Positions 18,283-26,990 of a DNA stretch of 64,000 bases are shown piece by piece; within the stretch, counting starts at the first letter, position 1, and every line of letters begins with the position of its first letter. The stretch is taken from positions 434,001 to 498,000 of the forward strand of contig NZ_GL891980.1 of assembly GCF_000213555.1 (NCBI RefSeq), given 5' to 3'. Source of the DNA: Dysgonomonas gadei ATCC BAA-286. Lineage in GTDB: Bacteria > Bacteroidota > Bacteroidia > Bacteroidales > Dysgonomonadaceae. The translations under genes and the position numbers were made by a program. The notes under the pieces were generated by a model. The model did no database searches and was not told the origin of the DNA. It saw nothing but the letters and a program-made list of their open reading frames with translations.

Positions 18283-19107
18283 ATGAAACAAGCTATTTGT
18301 TTTATCTTTATTTTATTGACTGCCACATCCTGCAGTTCTACTTACTTCTTTTCTACATTGAATACGAATAACGAATATGTAGAGAAAGTAGACAATGGAG
18401 ATTTCCTTCTTGAAACCGATAGTTTATGGATCGCCTATTGCTTCAAAGGAGAAAGTGCTCCCATACAGATTACGGTTTTCAATAAATTGTCTGTTCCACT
18501 ATATGTAGATTGGCAACGCTCTGCACTTATACTGGATGGTACAGCATATTCTTATGCGAAAGACAGACTTAATTTCTCTGGAAGCGCTCAAGTATTTGTG
18601 GATAATTATAACCTTTCGCCAGATAAAACATACAGTTTTGCTGACGGAAGTTTTGCCGGAGATATAGAATCGCCTCAAAATATCAGCTTCATACCACCCA
18701 AGACAATGATTAGCTATATTCCCTTAAGGTTGAATATGAATTTTGAAAAATTGGATAAGAAGCTATTTCGAAATTCTTATCTGGGAGATAAAAACAGTAA
18801 TGCAATAAAAGTAAAAAGAATAGATTACTCCGAATCTGACAGCCCATTACATTTCGAAAGCTATCTGACTGTTTATGCTCAGCCAAAACAGCACATGACA
18901 TTTCACCAAAGCTTCTATATGTCGAATTTAATTAAAACCCAGTCCATAAAACCATCCAACCTTCCGGGAGATATGGCAGAGAGAGGAGATTTCTTTTATA
19001 TAGAAAAACCCGCTAACAATACTTTCTGGGAGATACTGTTGGGCACAACACTCGTTGTTGGAGCTGTAGCAATTGAAGTTGCTGTTGACGCAAATACCAG
19101 ATATTAA
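18283..19107 (+). CDS. Lipoprotein of unknown function
   Basis: A 274-residue protein starting at the ATG at 18283 (MKQAICFIFILL), chosen because it gives a proper lipoprotein signal with lipobox TSC at Cys 17; the frame is open for 24 more codons upstream, but no signal peptide would result. The mature part is a beta-rich soluble domain (ESAPIQITVFNKLSVPLYVDW) that may be Ig-like. Near the C-terminus is a hydrophobic stretch (ILLGTTLVVGAVAIEVAVD) that could span a membrane. I do not recognise the family. It converges on the oxidoreductase gene with only 5 nt between. Confidence 0.65.
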   Translation: MKQAICFIFILLTATSCSSTYFFSTLNTNNEYVEKVDNGDFLLETDSLWIAYCFKGESAPIQITVFNKLSVPLYVDWQRSALILDGTAYSYAKDRLNFSGSAQVFVDNYNLSPDKTYSFADGSFAGDIESPQNISFIPPKTMISYIPLRLNMNFEKLDKKLFRNSYLGDKNSNAIKVKRIDYSESDSPLHFESYLTVYAQPKQHMTFHQSFYMSNLIKTQSIKPSNLPGDMAERGDFFYIEKPANNTFWEILLGTTLVVGAVAIEVAVDANTRY

Positions 19108-19112
19108 GAAAA

Positions 19113-20417
19113 TCATCCTTCCAACAGCTTAACAGCATCAATGTACCGGGCTATTCCCCGTGCCACTTGCTTAGCTTCGCGCATCGCCAAAACAACAGTT
19201 TGTGGTGTATGCACCACATCTCCTCCGGCGAAAACTCCTTTGCGGGTAGTCATACCATAAGGATGTTCTTTAGTTATTACATAGCCGCTATCATTCACTT
19301 CAATACCCAGGGATGTAGAAACTATACGGTTGGCGGGCTTTGAGCCTATAGCAATGAAAACACGTTCCATCGGCATTATCTTTTCCCCTTCTGGAGTTTC
19401 AACACGGATAGCTTTCAATGTATTGTTCTCACCAATACATTCTACAGTTCTGCTCTCCCAAAGGAAATTCACTCCTTCCTCCACCGCTTCGTTATATTCG
19501 GTCTTTAGCGCAGGCAATTCATCTTCTGTCTTGCGATAAATGATGTTTACCGAATTCGCCCCCATCCTCAAGGCTGTGCGGGCAGCATCCATCGCTACAT
19601 TTCCGGCACCGATAATTGCCACATTTTCGCCTTCTACCAATGGCACGGCATTCCGACTTATGTCTCCGTTGTTATAGAGGTTGACCATCCGTAGAAAATA
19701 AGATGATTGTAACACCTTATATAGATTGATGCCTGGAATATCTAATCTGTTTGGGACGGAGGTTCCTGAGCCTATAAATACAGCATCGAATTCATGAGAT
19801 AACATCTCATCTACGGTCATCTTTTCACCAACCAGAAAGTCATTGATAAAGGTGACCCCTAAGGCTTCTATTTTATTTATCTCCCTGCGGACAATATCTT
19901 TAGGGAGCCGATACTCCGGTATGCCATACATCAATACTCCTCCGGGTTCTTTTTGCCCTTCAAATACAACTACATTAAATCCTTCCCGGGCCAGGTCTCC
20001 GGCAACAGTCAGTCCTGCCGGTCCGGAACCTATCACTGCCACTTTCCCTCTTGTCTTTGCTTTCAAGCGCTCTTTTATGAGGTTCATATCACTGTCGAAG
20101 TCCGCGATAAAGCGTTCCAATCTGCCTACCCTTACCGGATTGTCTTTTTTATTAAGGATGCAATGACCTTCGCATTGTTTCTCATGAGGACATACTCTTC
20201 CACATATAGCCGGAAGGTTGCTCTTCTCATTTATTATTTGCATTGCCGCACCAATATTTCCCATTGACAGCTGATTCACAAAGCCCGGGATATTATGCTC
20301 TATAGGGCAACCTTGTATACATAGCGGGTTTTTACAGTTAAGGCATCGCTTGGCCTCATCAATAGCTTCTTTAGTGGTGTAACTTACATTTATTTCAGCA
20401 AATTTATTACTTCTCAT
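19113..20417 (-). CDS. GltD-like NAD(P)H oxidoreductase (glutamate synthase small-subunit family)
   Basis: A 434-residue flavoprotein. Residues ~20-110 are the N-terminal Fe-S domain, with cysteines in CLNCKNPLCIQGCPIEH and a second set in CGRVCPHEKQCEGHC. Then come the FAD motif VIGSGPAGLTVAGDLAREG and the NAD(P) motif IIGAGNVAMDAARTALRMG. The family includes the glutamate synthase beta subunit, NfnB-type and PreT-type proteins that pass electrons from NAD(P)H to a partner. No large subunit (gltB) or other partner is nearby, so the acceptor is unknown. A 22-bp palindrome covers its promoter. Confidence 0.85.
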   Translation of the reverse strand: MRSNKFAEINVSYTTKEAIDEAKRCLNCKNPLCIQGCPIEHNIPGFVNQLSMGNIGAAMQIINEKSNLPAICGRVCPHEKQCEGHCILNKKDNPVRVGRLERFIADFDSDMNLIKERLKAKTRGKVAVIGSGPAGLTVAGDLAREGFNVVVFEGQKEPGGVLMYGIPEYRLPKDIVRREINKIEALGVTFINDFLVGEKMTVDEMLSHEFDAVFIGSGTSVPNRLDIPGINLYKVLQSSYFLRMVNLYNNGDISRNAVPLVEGENVAIIGAGNVAMDAARTALRMGANSVNIIYRKTEDELPALKTEYNEAVEEGVNFLWESRTVECIGENNTLKAIRVETPEGEKIMPMERVFIAIGSKPANRIVSTSLGIEVNDSGYVITKEHPYGMTTRKGVFAGGDVVHTPQTVVLAMREAKQVARGIARYIDAVKLLEG

Positions 20418-20444
20418 TTTTATCAGGGTATTTATTTATCTAAT

Positions 20445-20503
20445 TTTGCAATCTTAAGATTGCAAATATATGCATATTTATGCTATATTAAGATTACAAA
20501 ACA
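20445..20503 (-). promoter_or_regulatory. Operator palindrome over the GltD-like gene promoter
   Basis: A perfect 22-bp palindrome (20445-20466) made of TTTGCAATCTT and its reverse complement, plus a lone half-site TTAAGATTACAAA at ~20488-20500. On the minus strand the palindrome begins inside the -7 element TATATTTG, so a bound repressor would cover the promoter and start site. It is ~30 nt upstream of the ATG at 20417. Confidence 0.65.
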
Positions 20504-20777
20504 GACTTTTTTGAAAAAATAGTGAAAATAAAGGAGAGTTACAGAAATAGAATTTTACTAATTAAAAATAAAATCCGGATTCAGCCATCCCTTGATTCTT
20601 TCTATATAGATAATCCTTTGAGAAGAAAATAATAAATCAGAGTGTAAAGTTTATAAAATAATGATTTGAAGGCTTAAAACCGAACAGTTCAATCAAAGGT
20701 CACGTCAGAAACAAGTTAAATAAAGTTAATAAATAAAAGAAAAACACCAATACATGTTTTATAACATAAAAATCAAT

Positions 20778-20860
20778 TATCTTTGTACTGTGTTTTTCAT
20801 GGTATTAGATTTAAGGTTAACAATGAAGATTGGTTGTCGGGATGACAACCTTTTCTTATT
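20778..20860 (+). ncRNA. Candidate small RNA with its own promoter and terminator
   Basis: TATCTTTG (20778-20785) is a perfect -7 element with no gene downstream on this strand. About 45 nt beyond the expected start (~20790) is a stem GGTTGTC (20832-20838) with GACAACC (20844-20850), a 5-nt loop and a T-rich tail ending at the rsmD stop codon. That predicts a ~70-nt transcript. From memory, TTCATGGTATTAGATTTAAGG-like strings recur in Bacteroidales intergenic DNA. The layout (Bacteroidetes promoter at one end, terminator at the other) resembles the Bacteroidales-1 RNA motif, but I cannot confirm identity. Confidence 0.5.
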
Positions 20861-21406
20861 TTATAGAAGTGCCTTTCTGAAAATACTGAAATTCACGCTT
20901 CCATATACTCTTTTATCTTCAAACAAAGGGAACCCGGAAAAATCATGGTCTTTCGGATGCTCCAGTATAAATATGCCTCCCGGCTTTATTAAATCCTTTT
21001 CAAATAAAATACGCGGAACATCCAAAAAGTTTTTCATATCATAAGGAGGGTCTGCAAAAATAAGATCGAATTGCTCCCTGCATCTTTCCAAGTAACTGAA
21101 AACATCCATTTTAAGCAATAATAATTCTGATTTTATTTTCAATTCCTCTTTCGTTTTTTCAATAAATGATGCATGATTGAAGTTTTTCTCAACGCATGTG
21201 ACCTGCGGGCATCCTCTCGATACCAGTTCGAGACTTATCCCCCCTGTCCCTCCGAATAAATCGAGAGCAATGGTATCTTCCCAATCTATCGTGTTATTCA
21301 GCACATTGAAAAGATTCTCTTTTGCAAAATCGGTAGTTGGCCGTGCTTTAAAACTTTTAGGCGGATCGAATCTGCGCCCCTTATATTTTCCGCTGATAAT
21401 TCTCAT
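20861..21406 (-). CDS. rsmD: 16S rRNA (guanine(966)-N2)-methyltransferase
   Basis: A 181-residue Rossmann methyltransferase that modifies G966 of 16S rRNA in the small subunit. Motifs are MRIISGKYKGRRF at the N-terminus, ALDLFGGTGGISLE for SAM binding, and FADPPYD, the N-methyltransferase catalytic motif. Length fits the family. Its ATG overlaps the stop of the DUF3822 gene by 4 nt, so the two are translationally coupled. Confidence 0.95.
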   Translation of the reverse strand: MRIISGKYKGRRFDPPKSFKARPTTDFAKENLFNVLNNTIDWEDTIALDLFGGTGGISLELVSRGCPQVTCVEKNFNHASFIEKTKEELKIKSELLLLKMDVFSYLERCREQFDLIFADPPYDMKNFLDVPRILFEKDLIKPGGIFILEHPKDHDFSGFPLFEDKRVYGSVNFSIFRKALL

Positions 21407-22212
21407 AATACTAATGCCAATAAATCGAGTGGAGCTTTTTGAGCATCCTCATTCCATAAATATACTTCGCTTGGAGCATTTATCCTTTCTATATTCTTAA
21501 TATACTCCTGCAATCGGATAACAACCAGTTCGTCAGGTTTTCCGCTTATATATATATAATCTTCCAATTGATTAAAACCACAATTTTCCCATAATTTAAG
21601 AATATAATAAACTTGATTGGCTGCCGGTTCGTTTTCATAAGTCAAACAATGAACAAGCTTTGATCCTGAAAAACAAATAACATCCATAAAGCTACCATGA
21701 AAGTTCAAATACATCTTCGACCTTGAGTTTATCACCCCTCTCTTGTCCTCTAATAGATTAATAAGTAGATTGGAATGATGAAAAAAGTGAGGATTCCATA
21801 AATTACGCGAAAGAAACTCAAAAATATCTTTCTCTACGTTAAACAAGCTTATTATATCCTGTTTATCAATCAATCCTGACATTAACTGTCCGGCTTCCTG
21901 ATTATGTGTAAAATTATATAATTGCTCCTTCTCCTTTATATTGAAATAAGATGCAGGAACCAGCTCATAGTCAGGAGAAACAATAATAACATTTGTCTGT
22001 TTAAACTCCTGGGTAAGAAAATTCAGATCGAAAATAATCCGCTGAATATTACTTAACAGTTTATCATTTGCCGAAAATGTAGTTTCACGCAGACAATATC
22101 CTTTCCTATTATCCGTATCGGAAATAGAAAACATAAATTCATCCGTTTTTATACGAATAGATAAAACGTATTTTTCTGACTGTCCAAGATCTATATTTTC
22201 GGGTAAGAACAT
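21403..22212 (-). CDS. DUF3822 family protein
   Basis: A 269-residue soluble protein matching DUF3822, a Bacteroidetes family usually encoded directly before rsmD. The fold is thought to be ASKHA/actin-like, and the MYLNFHGSFMDVICF stretch fits this, but no function is known. It overlaps rsmD by 4 nt. Conserved linkage suggests a role in ribosome maturation or regulation of RsmD; this is inference. Confidence 0.8.
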   Translation of the reverse strand: MFLPENIDLGQSEKYVLSIRIKTDEFMFSISDTDNRKGYCLRETTFSANDKLLSNIQRIIFDLNFLTQEFKQTNVIIVSPDYELVPASYFNIKEKEQLYNFTHNQEAGQLMSGLIDKQDIISLFNVEKDIFEFLSRNLWNPHFFHHSNLLINLLEDKRGVINSRSKMYLNFHGSFMDVICFSGSKLVHCLTYENEPAANQVYYILKLWENCGFNQLEDYIYISGKPDELVVIRLQEYIKNIERINAPSEVYLWNEDAQKAPLDLLALVL

Positions 22213-22408
22213 ATTTAAATTTTATATTGCAAAGTAAACAGAATAATATTCAATCATACATGCTATCCAATACTTATTTCCCTGTTTACAATATATAGAT
22301 AAATCTTTTTATAAAGATTGATACATTTTCCTGATTTAATACGTACAAAGTTAGAAAAAGATATTTTTATCCACTATTTTTGACCTTCAATTCACTTAAC
22401 CCTCCATT

Positions 22409-23821
22409 ATGATCAATAAATTCTTTCTGGATAAGATAAAGCAGAATTTCCCATTCGAACCTACTTCCGAACAAGATAATGCTTTGGAAAAGATCGTGGA
22501 TTTTCTTTTTTTACAGAAAGAGGAATCTTTATTCTTATTGAGAGGTTATGCAGGTACGGGCAAATCCTCCCTTTTAGGGGCATTAGTAAAAACAATGACC
22601 GAATTTAAGCAAAAAACTGTCTTACTTGCTCCTACGGGACGTGCCGCCAAAGTTTTCTCCTCATACTCCAGCCACCCTGCGTTCACTATTCATAAGAAAA
22701 TATACCGCCAGCAAAAGTATTCCGGCGAGCTCGGTAGTTTCGGAATAATGGACAATCTGCATAAAGATACTTTGTTCATCGTTGATGAAGCTTCTATGAT
22801 TAGCAACAATGGGCTCGATTCATCCGTTTTCGGTACGGGACGATTGCTGGATGACCTTATTCATTACGTTTATTCGGGAGAAAACTGCCGGTTATTATTG
22901 ATCGGCGACTCTGCCCAGCTACCGCCTGTAGGCGAAGATGACAGCCCGGCATTACAAACCGATGTACTTACCGGATATGGACTGGAAGTGCGGGAAGCTA
23001 TGTTATCACAAATCGTCCGTCAGGCCGAAAGTTCCGGTATATTATATAATGCTACCAGCATCCGGAATGCGCTTAACAAGGGGAAAACAGAAGCTTATCC
23101 TAAACTAAAGCTAAAAAAGTTCGCAGACATTGTCCGCATATCGGGAGAAGATCTTATAGATGAAATATCGGCTGCCTACGATCGCGACGGACTGGAGAAT
23201 ACGATAATTATCTCCCGGTCTAATAAACGTTCCAACATCTATAATCAAGGCGTAAGAAACCGTATACTTTACCGGGAAGAAGAACTCTCTGCCGGCGATA
23301 TGCTGATGATTACCAAGAACAATTACTTCTGGACTGAGAATACCGAAGGCATAGACTTTCTTGCCAATGGCGAAATAGTAGAAGTACTGCGTGTCCGCGG
23401 CGAACAGGAGTTGTATGGTTTCCGTTTCAGGGATGTACTTATAAAGAGCATAGATTATGACATAGAACTGGAGCTAAAAATACTGATGGATACGCTTCAT
23501 TCCGACGTGGCAGGACTTACACGCGAACGCTCCGAAGAACTATTCGTGAATGTAATGGAAGACTATGCCGATATATCTACCCGTGCAGGCAAGATGAAGA
23601 AGCTGAAAGCAGATCCCTATTATAATGCGGTACAGGTTAAATTTGCCTATGCCGTGACCTGCCACAAAGCTCAGGGGGGAGAATGGTCTAATGTATTTCT
23701 CGACTTAGGCTATATCCCGGAAGAGCATCTTGGTGTAAACTTTTATCGGTGGCTATATACTGCAATTACCCGGACCAGCGCAAAATTATATCTGGTTAAT
23801 CTGCCTGATGAATTTGTGTAG
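22409..23821 (+). CDS. RecD-like ATP-dependent DNA helicase (UvrD/PIF1-type)
   Basis: A 470-residue SF1 helicase. Walker A is GYAGTGKSSLLG (~residues 44-55), Walker B is FIVDEASMIS, motif III is IGDSAQLPPVGE and motif VI is the UvrD-C VTCHKAQGGEW near residue 420. It is much shorter than RecD of RecBCD (~600) or RecD2 (~720) and has no nuclease domain. Proteins like this in Bacteroidetes are annotated as AAA-family or RecD-like helicases and likely act in DNA repair or replication restart. Single gene. Confidence 0.85.
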   Translation: MINKFFLDKIKQNFPFEPTSEQDNALEKIVDFLFLQKEESLFLLRGYAGTGKSSLLGALVKTMTEFKQKTVLLAPTGRAAKVFSSYSSHPAFTIHKKIYRQQKYSGELGSFGIMDNLHKDTLFIVDEASMISNNGLDSSVFGTGRLLDDLIHYVYSGENCRLLLIGDSAQLPPVGEDDSPALQTDVLTGYGLEVREAMLSQIVRQAESSGILYNATSIRNALNKGKTEAYPKLKLKKFADIVRISGEDLIDEISAAYDRDGLENTIIISRSNKRSNIYNQGVRNRILYREEELSAGDMLMITKNNYFWTENTEGIDFLANGEIVEVLRVRGEQELYGFRFRDVLIKSIDYDIELELKILMDTLHSDVAGLTRERSEELFVNVMEDYADISTRAGKMKKLKADPYYNAVQVKFAYAVTCHKAQGGEWSNVFLDLGYIPEEHLGVNFYRWLYTAITRTSAKLYLVNLPDEFV

Positions 23822-24004
23822 GATAAACGGTATAAGCTGCCATTTATAGTAAATTTCAACCAGCGAAAGGTAATTTCTAGTCAATCTTAATCTCCCATAT
23901 TCATTTGTACACTAATGGCTTCTGTTCTTCAAAATATATGCATTATATTTGAAGCATCCGGAACATTTATCCGTTCCTATTTGAAGAATTCCAATTTGTA
24001 TATT

Positions 24005-25000
24005 ATGAAGAAAACTGAACCATTATTACTTTCCATTATCCTTTTTCTAATACAATCTATCTGTATTAGTACATCAGCTCAGAACTCCAATACATATCAG
24101 AATCCGGTAATCAATACCAGCTTACCCGATCCTACTATCATCAAGACCAAAGATGGCAGCTTTTACTTATATGCAACCGAAAATACCCGCAATATACCTA
24201 TCTACAAGTCTGATAACCTCACCGATTGGACATTCACCGGCACTGCCTTTACAAACGATACCCGCCCTAATTTCGAACCGAAAGGCGGATTATGGGCACC
24301 CGATATCAACTACATCAATGGAAAATATGTCCTATACTATTCCATGTCGGTATGGGGAGGCGAATGGACATGCGGCATCGGTGTTGCCGTAGCCGATAAA
24401 CCGGAAGGGCCGTTCCTCGATAAAGGAAAGCTTTTCCAAAGCAAGGATATAGACGTCCAGAACTCCATCGACCAGTTCTATATAGAAGACAAAGGCAAGA
24501 AATACCTTTTCTGGGGCAGCTTCAGAGGTATTTATGCCACTGAACTCAGCAAGGATGGCCTAAGCCTGAAACCGGACGCCGCCAAAAAGCGGATAGCGGG
24601 AACTGCTTTCGAAGGAACATATATTTACAAGAAAGGAAAGTACTATTATATGTTTGCGTCCATTGGCAGTTGTTGCGAAGGAATAAAGAGTACCTACCAA
24701 CTTGTTGTAGGACGATCCAAATCTCTATTTGGCCCATATGTGGATAAATCGGGAAAAGATATGATGGACAACGGATATTCAGTTGTCATTGGCTCCAATT
24801 CCCGGTTCGTAGGCAATGGCCATTGTTCCGAGATAGTACAGGACAAGAAAGGGAACGACTGGATTTTCTATCATGGAGTAGATGTGGAAAATCCTAAAGG
24901 CCGTGTATTATTGCTGGACCAGGTAAAATGGGATAAAGACGGATGGCCGTATATAGAAGGTGGCAGCCCCTCACTATCTGCCGACAAGCCTGTATTTTAA
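24005..25000 (+). CDS. Glycoside hydrolase family 43 protein (arabinosidase-like)
   Basis: A 331-residue secreted five-bladed beta-propeller enzyme, starting at the ATG at 24005 (MKKTEPLLLS) because this yields a clean signal peptide ending near SAQN. GH43 catalytic triad regions are visible: SLPDPTIIK (general base Asp), WAPDINYI (pKa-modulating Asp) and AFEGTYIYKKGKYY (general acid Glu), with NGHCSEIVQ later. Such enzymes cleave alpha-1,5-arabinan or related arabinose/xylose linkages. No SusC/SusD pair or other PUL genes are adjacent. It converges on the alpha/beta hydrolase gene, 30 nt apart. Confidence 0.88.
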   Translation: MKKTEPLLLSIILFLIQSICISTSAQNSNTYQNPVINTSLPDPTIIKTKDGSFYLYATENTRNIPIYKSDNLTDWTFTGTAFTNDTRPNFEPKGGLWAPDINYINGKYVLYYSMSVWGGEWTCGIGVAVADKPEGPFLDKGKLFQSKDIDVQNSIDQFYIEDKGKKYLFWGSFRGIYATELSKDGLSLKPDAAKKRIAGTAFEGTYIYKKGKYYYMFASIGSCCEGIKSTYQLVVGRSKSLFGPYVDKSGKDMMDNGYSVVIGSNSRFVGNGHCSEIVQDKKGNDWIFYHGVDVENPKGRVLLLDQVKWDKDGWPYIEGGSPSLSADKPVF

Positions 25001-25030
25001 AAGAGATTGTTCCTTTAGAAAAGGGATCTG

Positions 25031-25972
25031 TCACTTAAAATTGGTCTTTATATAGTCTGTCATCTGAAAGTCTTTCTTCATTTCCGGTTTACCGATCTGC
25101 TGTACTTCCGTATGAATCATCAGTGGCTGCCTGCCAGCCACATATTTTTCAAGGAAGCTGTCTATCTCCTGTAAGTTGGAAGTCATCGGACTCTCTGATA
25201 TTTCATGCGCTGCATTTTTCACATCAAAGAAATAATAAGGCGAGGTTATCTTATTTAGTTGCCCTGCAATACATTTCGATCCGTAAAAGCCGTAGTTATA
25301 GAGTTCTATCTTATCATAAGGCACATTACTGTCGGCATCGCCATGGAATAACTGCATCGGAGCAGGGGCTGTCTGCCACTGCAACTCCCCGTCTGTACTG
25401 AATATTGCGCCGGCAAAAGAGATAATCCCGGCATAATTAAACCCAACAGGAAGTTTCTCCGTTACTTTTGCCCGGGTACAGATAGCATATTCGCCGTGTA
25501 AAACAGATACGGCACCTGCACTGGAACCATTGGCGACAATCATATCCTTATCAATATTCCAATCTCCGGCATTATCCACTACAAAAGCCGTGGCATCGAA
25601 GAGGTCTTCCACTGCCATAGATATACTTTTATTAAGAGCGGCTACGATACGCATCGGGTCTTGGGTATTCAGGTTCTTCATACCCAGCCTGTAATCAATA
25701 GAGACTACGGTAAAGCCCTTATTCGCCAAATGGTTGAAATACCCAATGTAATTCTTATTATCACGAACCCCGCCGACAAAACCTCCTCCAAACATAAAAA
25801 CGATGCATGGCTTTACTTTTCCTGACCCGGGCAAATCATATTTATCGAGACGAAGGGTGTCTGTCCCTTTTACGGAATAAGTATATGTTTCCTTCCTTAA
25901 CGGGTCATTTGCTCTAATAGTGATACTTAGCAATAATAAGGCCGACAGAATGGATATAAAACTCTTTCTCAT
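25031..25972 (-). CDS. Secreted alpha/beta hydrolase (carboxylesterase-like)
   Basis: A 313-residue protein with an N-terminal signal peptide (residues 1-~21). The alpha/beta hydrolase core has an oxyanion-hole strand FMFGGGFVGG, nucleophile elbow GSSAGA (Ser ~150), the acid in HGDADSNVPYD and the histidine in NAAHEIS. This is the catalytic set of BD-FAE-type and other HSL-like esterases, which may deacylate carbohydrate esters. It starts 8 nt after the holA stop, so it is probably the last gene of the amn-holA-hydrolase operon. Confidence 0.8.
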   Translation of the reverse strand: MRKSFISILSALLLLSITIRANDPLRKETYTYSVKGTDTLRLDKYDLPGSGKVKPCIVFMFGGGFVGGVRDNKNYIGYFNHLANKGFTVVSIDYRLGMKNLNTQDPMRIVAALNKSISMAVEDLFDATAFVVDNAGDWNIDKDMIVANGSSAGAVSVLHGEYAICTRAKVTEKLPVGFNYAGIISFAGAIFSTDGELQWQTAPAPMQLFHGDADSNVPYDKIELYNYGFYGSKCIAGQLNKITSPYYFFDVKNAAHEISESPMTSNLQEIDSFLEKYVAGRQPLMIHTEVQQIGKPEMKKDFQMTDYIKTNFK

Positions 25973-25980
25973 AAGGCAGA

Positions 25981-26985
25981 CTAATGTGTTATTTTATACA
26001 GTAACTCTTTTAGCAACTCCCCGTCGGGTGTGGATACATTATCCACCCCTTTGCACTTGGCGTCGTATGTCCTCAGCAGGCTAAGTATCTCCATACATTT
26101 AAAAGCATTGTAGTTGCGTATCGCCGCAACATAATCTTTTGCCTGATATGGATTCCTGAATCCCAGTTCGGCGGCGATACCCTGCTCTGTTTTATTCTTT
26201 GCCCAGTAACATATCATCAGGTTGCTGAAGAAGTTGAAAAGAACTACCAGCGTCACAATCAAAGGATTGTTCTTGGGATTCTTTTCAAAATAATCCGCTA
26301 TCTGGTTCACTTTGAACGTATTCTTTTCTATAACAGCCTTTAGCAACTCGAAGTTGTTAAAATCCTTACTTATACCAATATTCTCTTCTATCAGATTAGG
26401 AGTAACCTGTGTCTGACCTTTAGGCATGGCAATCAGCAACTTCGCTATCTCATTGGTCAGTTTGCTCAGGTCGTTCCCCAGGTAATCGGATAGCATCTGC
26501 GCCGATTTCGCATCTATAGCTAATCCTTTTTGTTGCATGTAAGAAGAAATGAAGGCCGGTATTTTATATTCCGGTATCTTCTTCGACTCGAACACGATAC
26601 CGTTCTTATCTATTTCCGCATACAGCTTCTTACGTTTATCCAGCGTCCCGTTCTTGTAGTTGAGTACAAGGACGGTTGTATGAAGCGGATTCTTTGCATA
26701 AACCTCCAGTTCCTCTATTTTACTCAGATTTTGAGCTTCTTTTATAACAATCAACTGATAATCGGACATCATCGGGAAACTACGCGCCATAGTAATAACA
26801 GAAGCCACATCAGTCTCCATTCCATAGCGGATAGTTTGGTTAAAGTCCTTTTCTTCCTCGGGCAGGACAGTGCTTACCAGCATATCTGTTATCTCGTCGA
26901 TGTAATACGGCTCATCACCCATTAATAAGTAAACAGGCTTAAATTTACGGGCTTTTATATCGGCTATAATTTGCTCAAAAGTCAT
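25981..26985 (-). CDS. holA: DNA polymerase III subunit delta
   Basis: A 334-residue clamp-loader subunit that opens the beta sliding clamp. Visible are the N-terminal YLLMGDEPYYIDEITDML, the degenerate Walker region replaced as usual in delta, and the central helices with SDYLGNDLSKLTNEIAKL, a HolA hallmark. Length fits. It is transcribed with the upstream AMP nucleosidase gene (5 nt gap). Confidence 0.93.
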   Translation of the reverse strand: MTFEQIIADIKARKFKPVYLLMGDEPYYIDEITDMLVSTVLPEEEKDFNQTIRYGMETDVASVITMARSFPMMSDYQLIVIKEAQNLSKIEELEVYAKNPLHTTVLVLNYKNGTLDKRKKLYAEIDKNGIVFESKKIPEYKIPAFISSYMQQKGLAIDAKSAQMLSDYLGNDLSKLTNEIAKLLIAMPKGQTQVTPNLIEENIGISKDFNNFELLKAVIEKNTFKVNQIADYFEKNPKNNPLIVTLVVLFNFFSNLMICYWAKNKTEQGIAAELGFRNPYQAKDYVAAIRNYNAFKCMEILSLLRTYDAKCKGVDNVSTPDGELLKELLYKITH

Positions 26986-26990
26986 AGTCC

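Noticed and set aside
25001..25030. Weak TTCCTTT/AAAGGGA stem between GH43 and hydrolase genes as a terminator
   Set aside because: Stem of about five pairs, no good T-run; not supported enough to list.
24005..25972. GH43 and alpha/beta hydrolase as a PUL
   Set aside because: They are convergent with a single enzyme each and no SusCD; the hydrolase belongs to the amn-holA operon.
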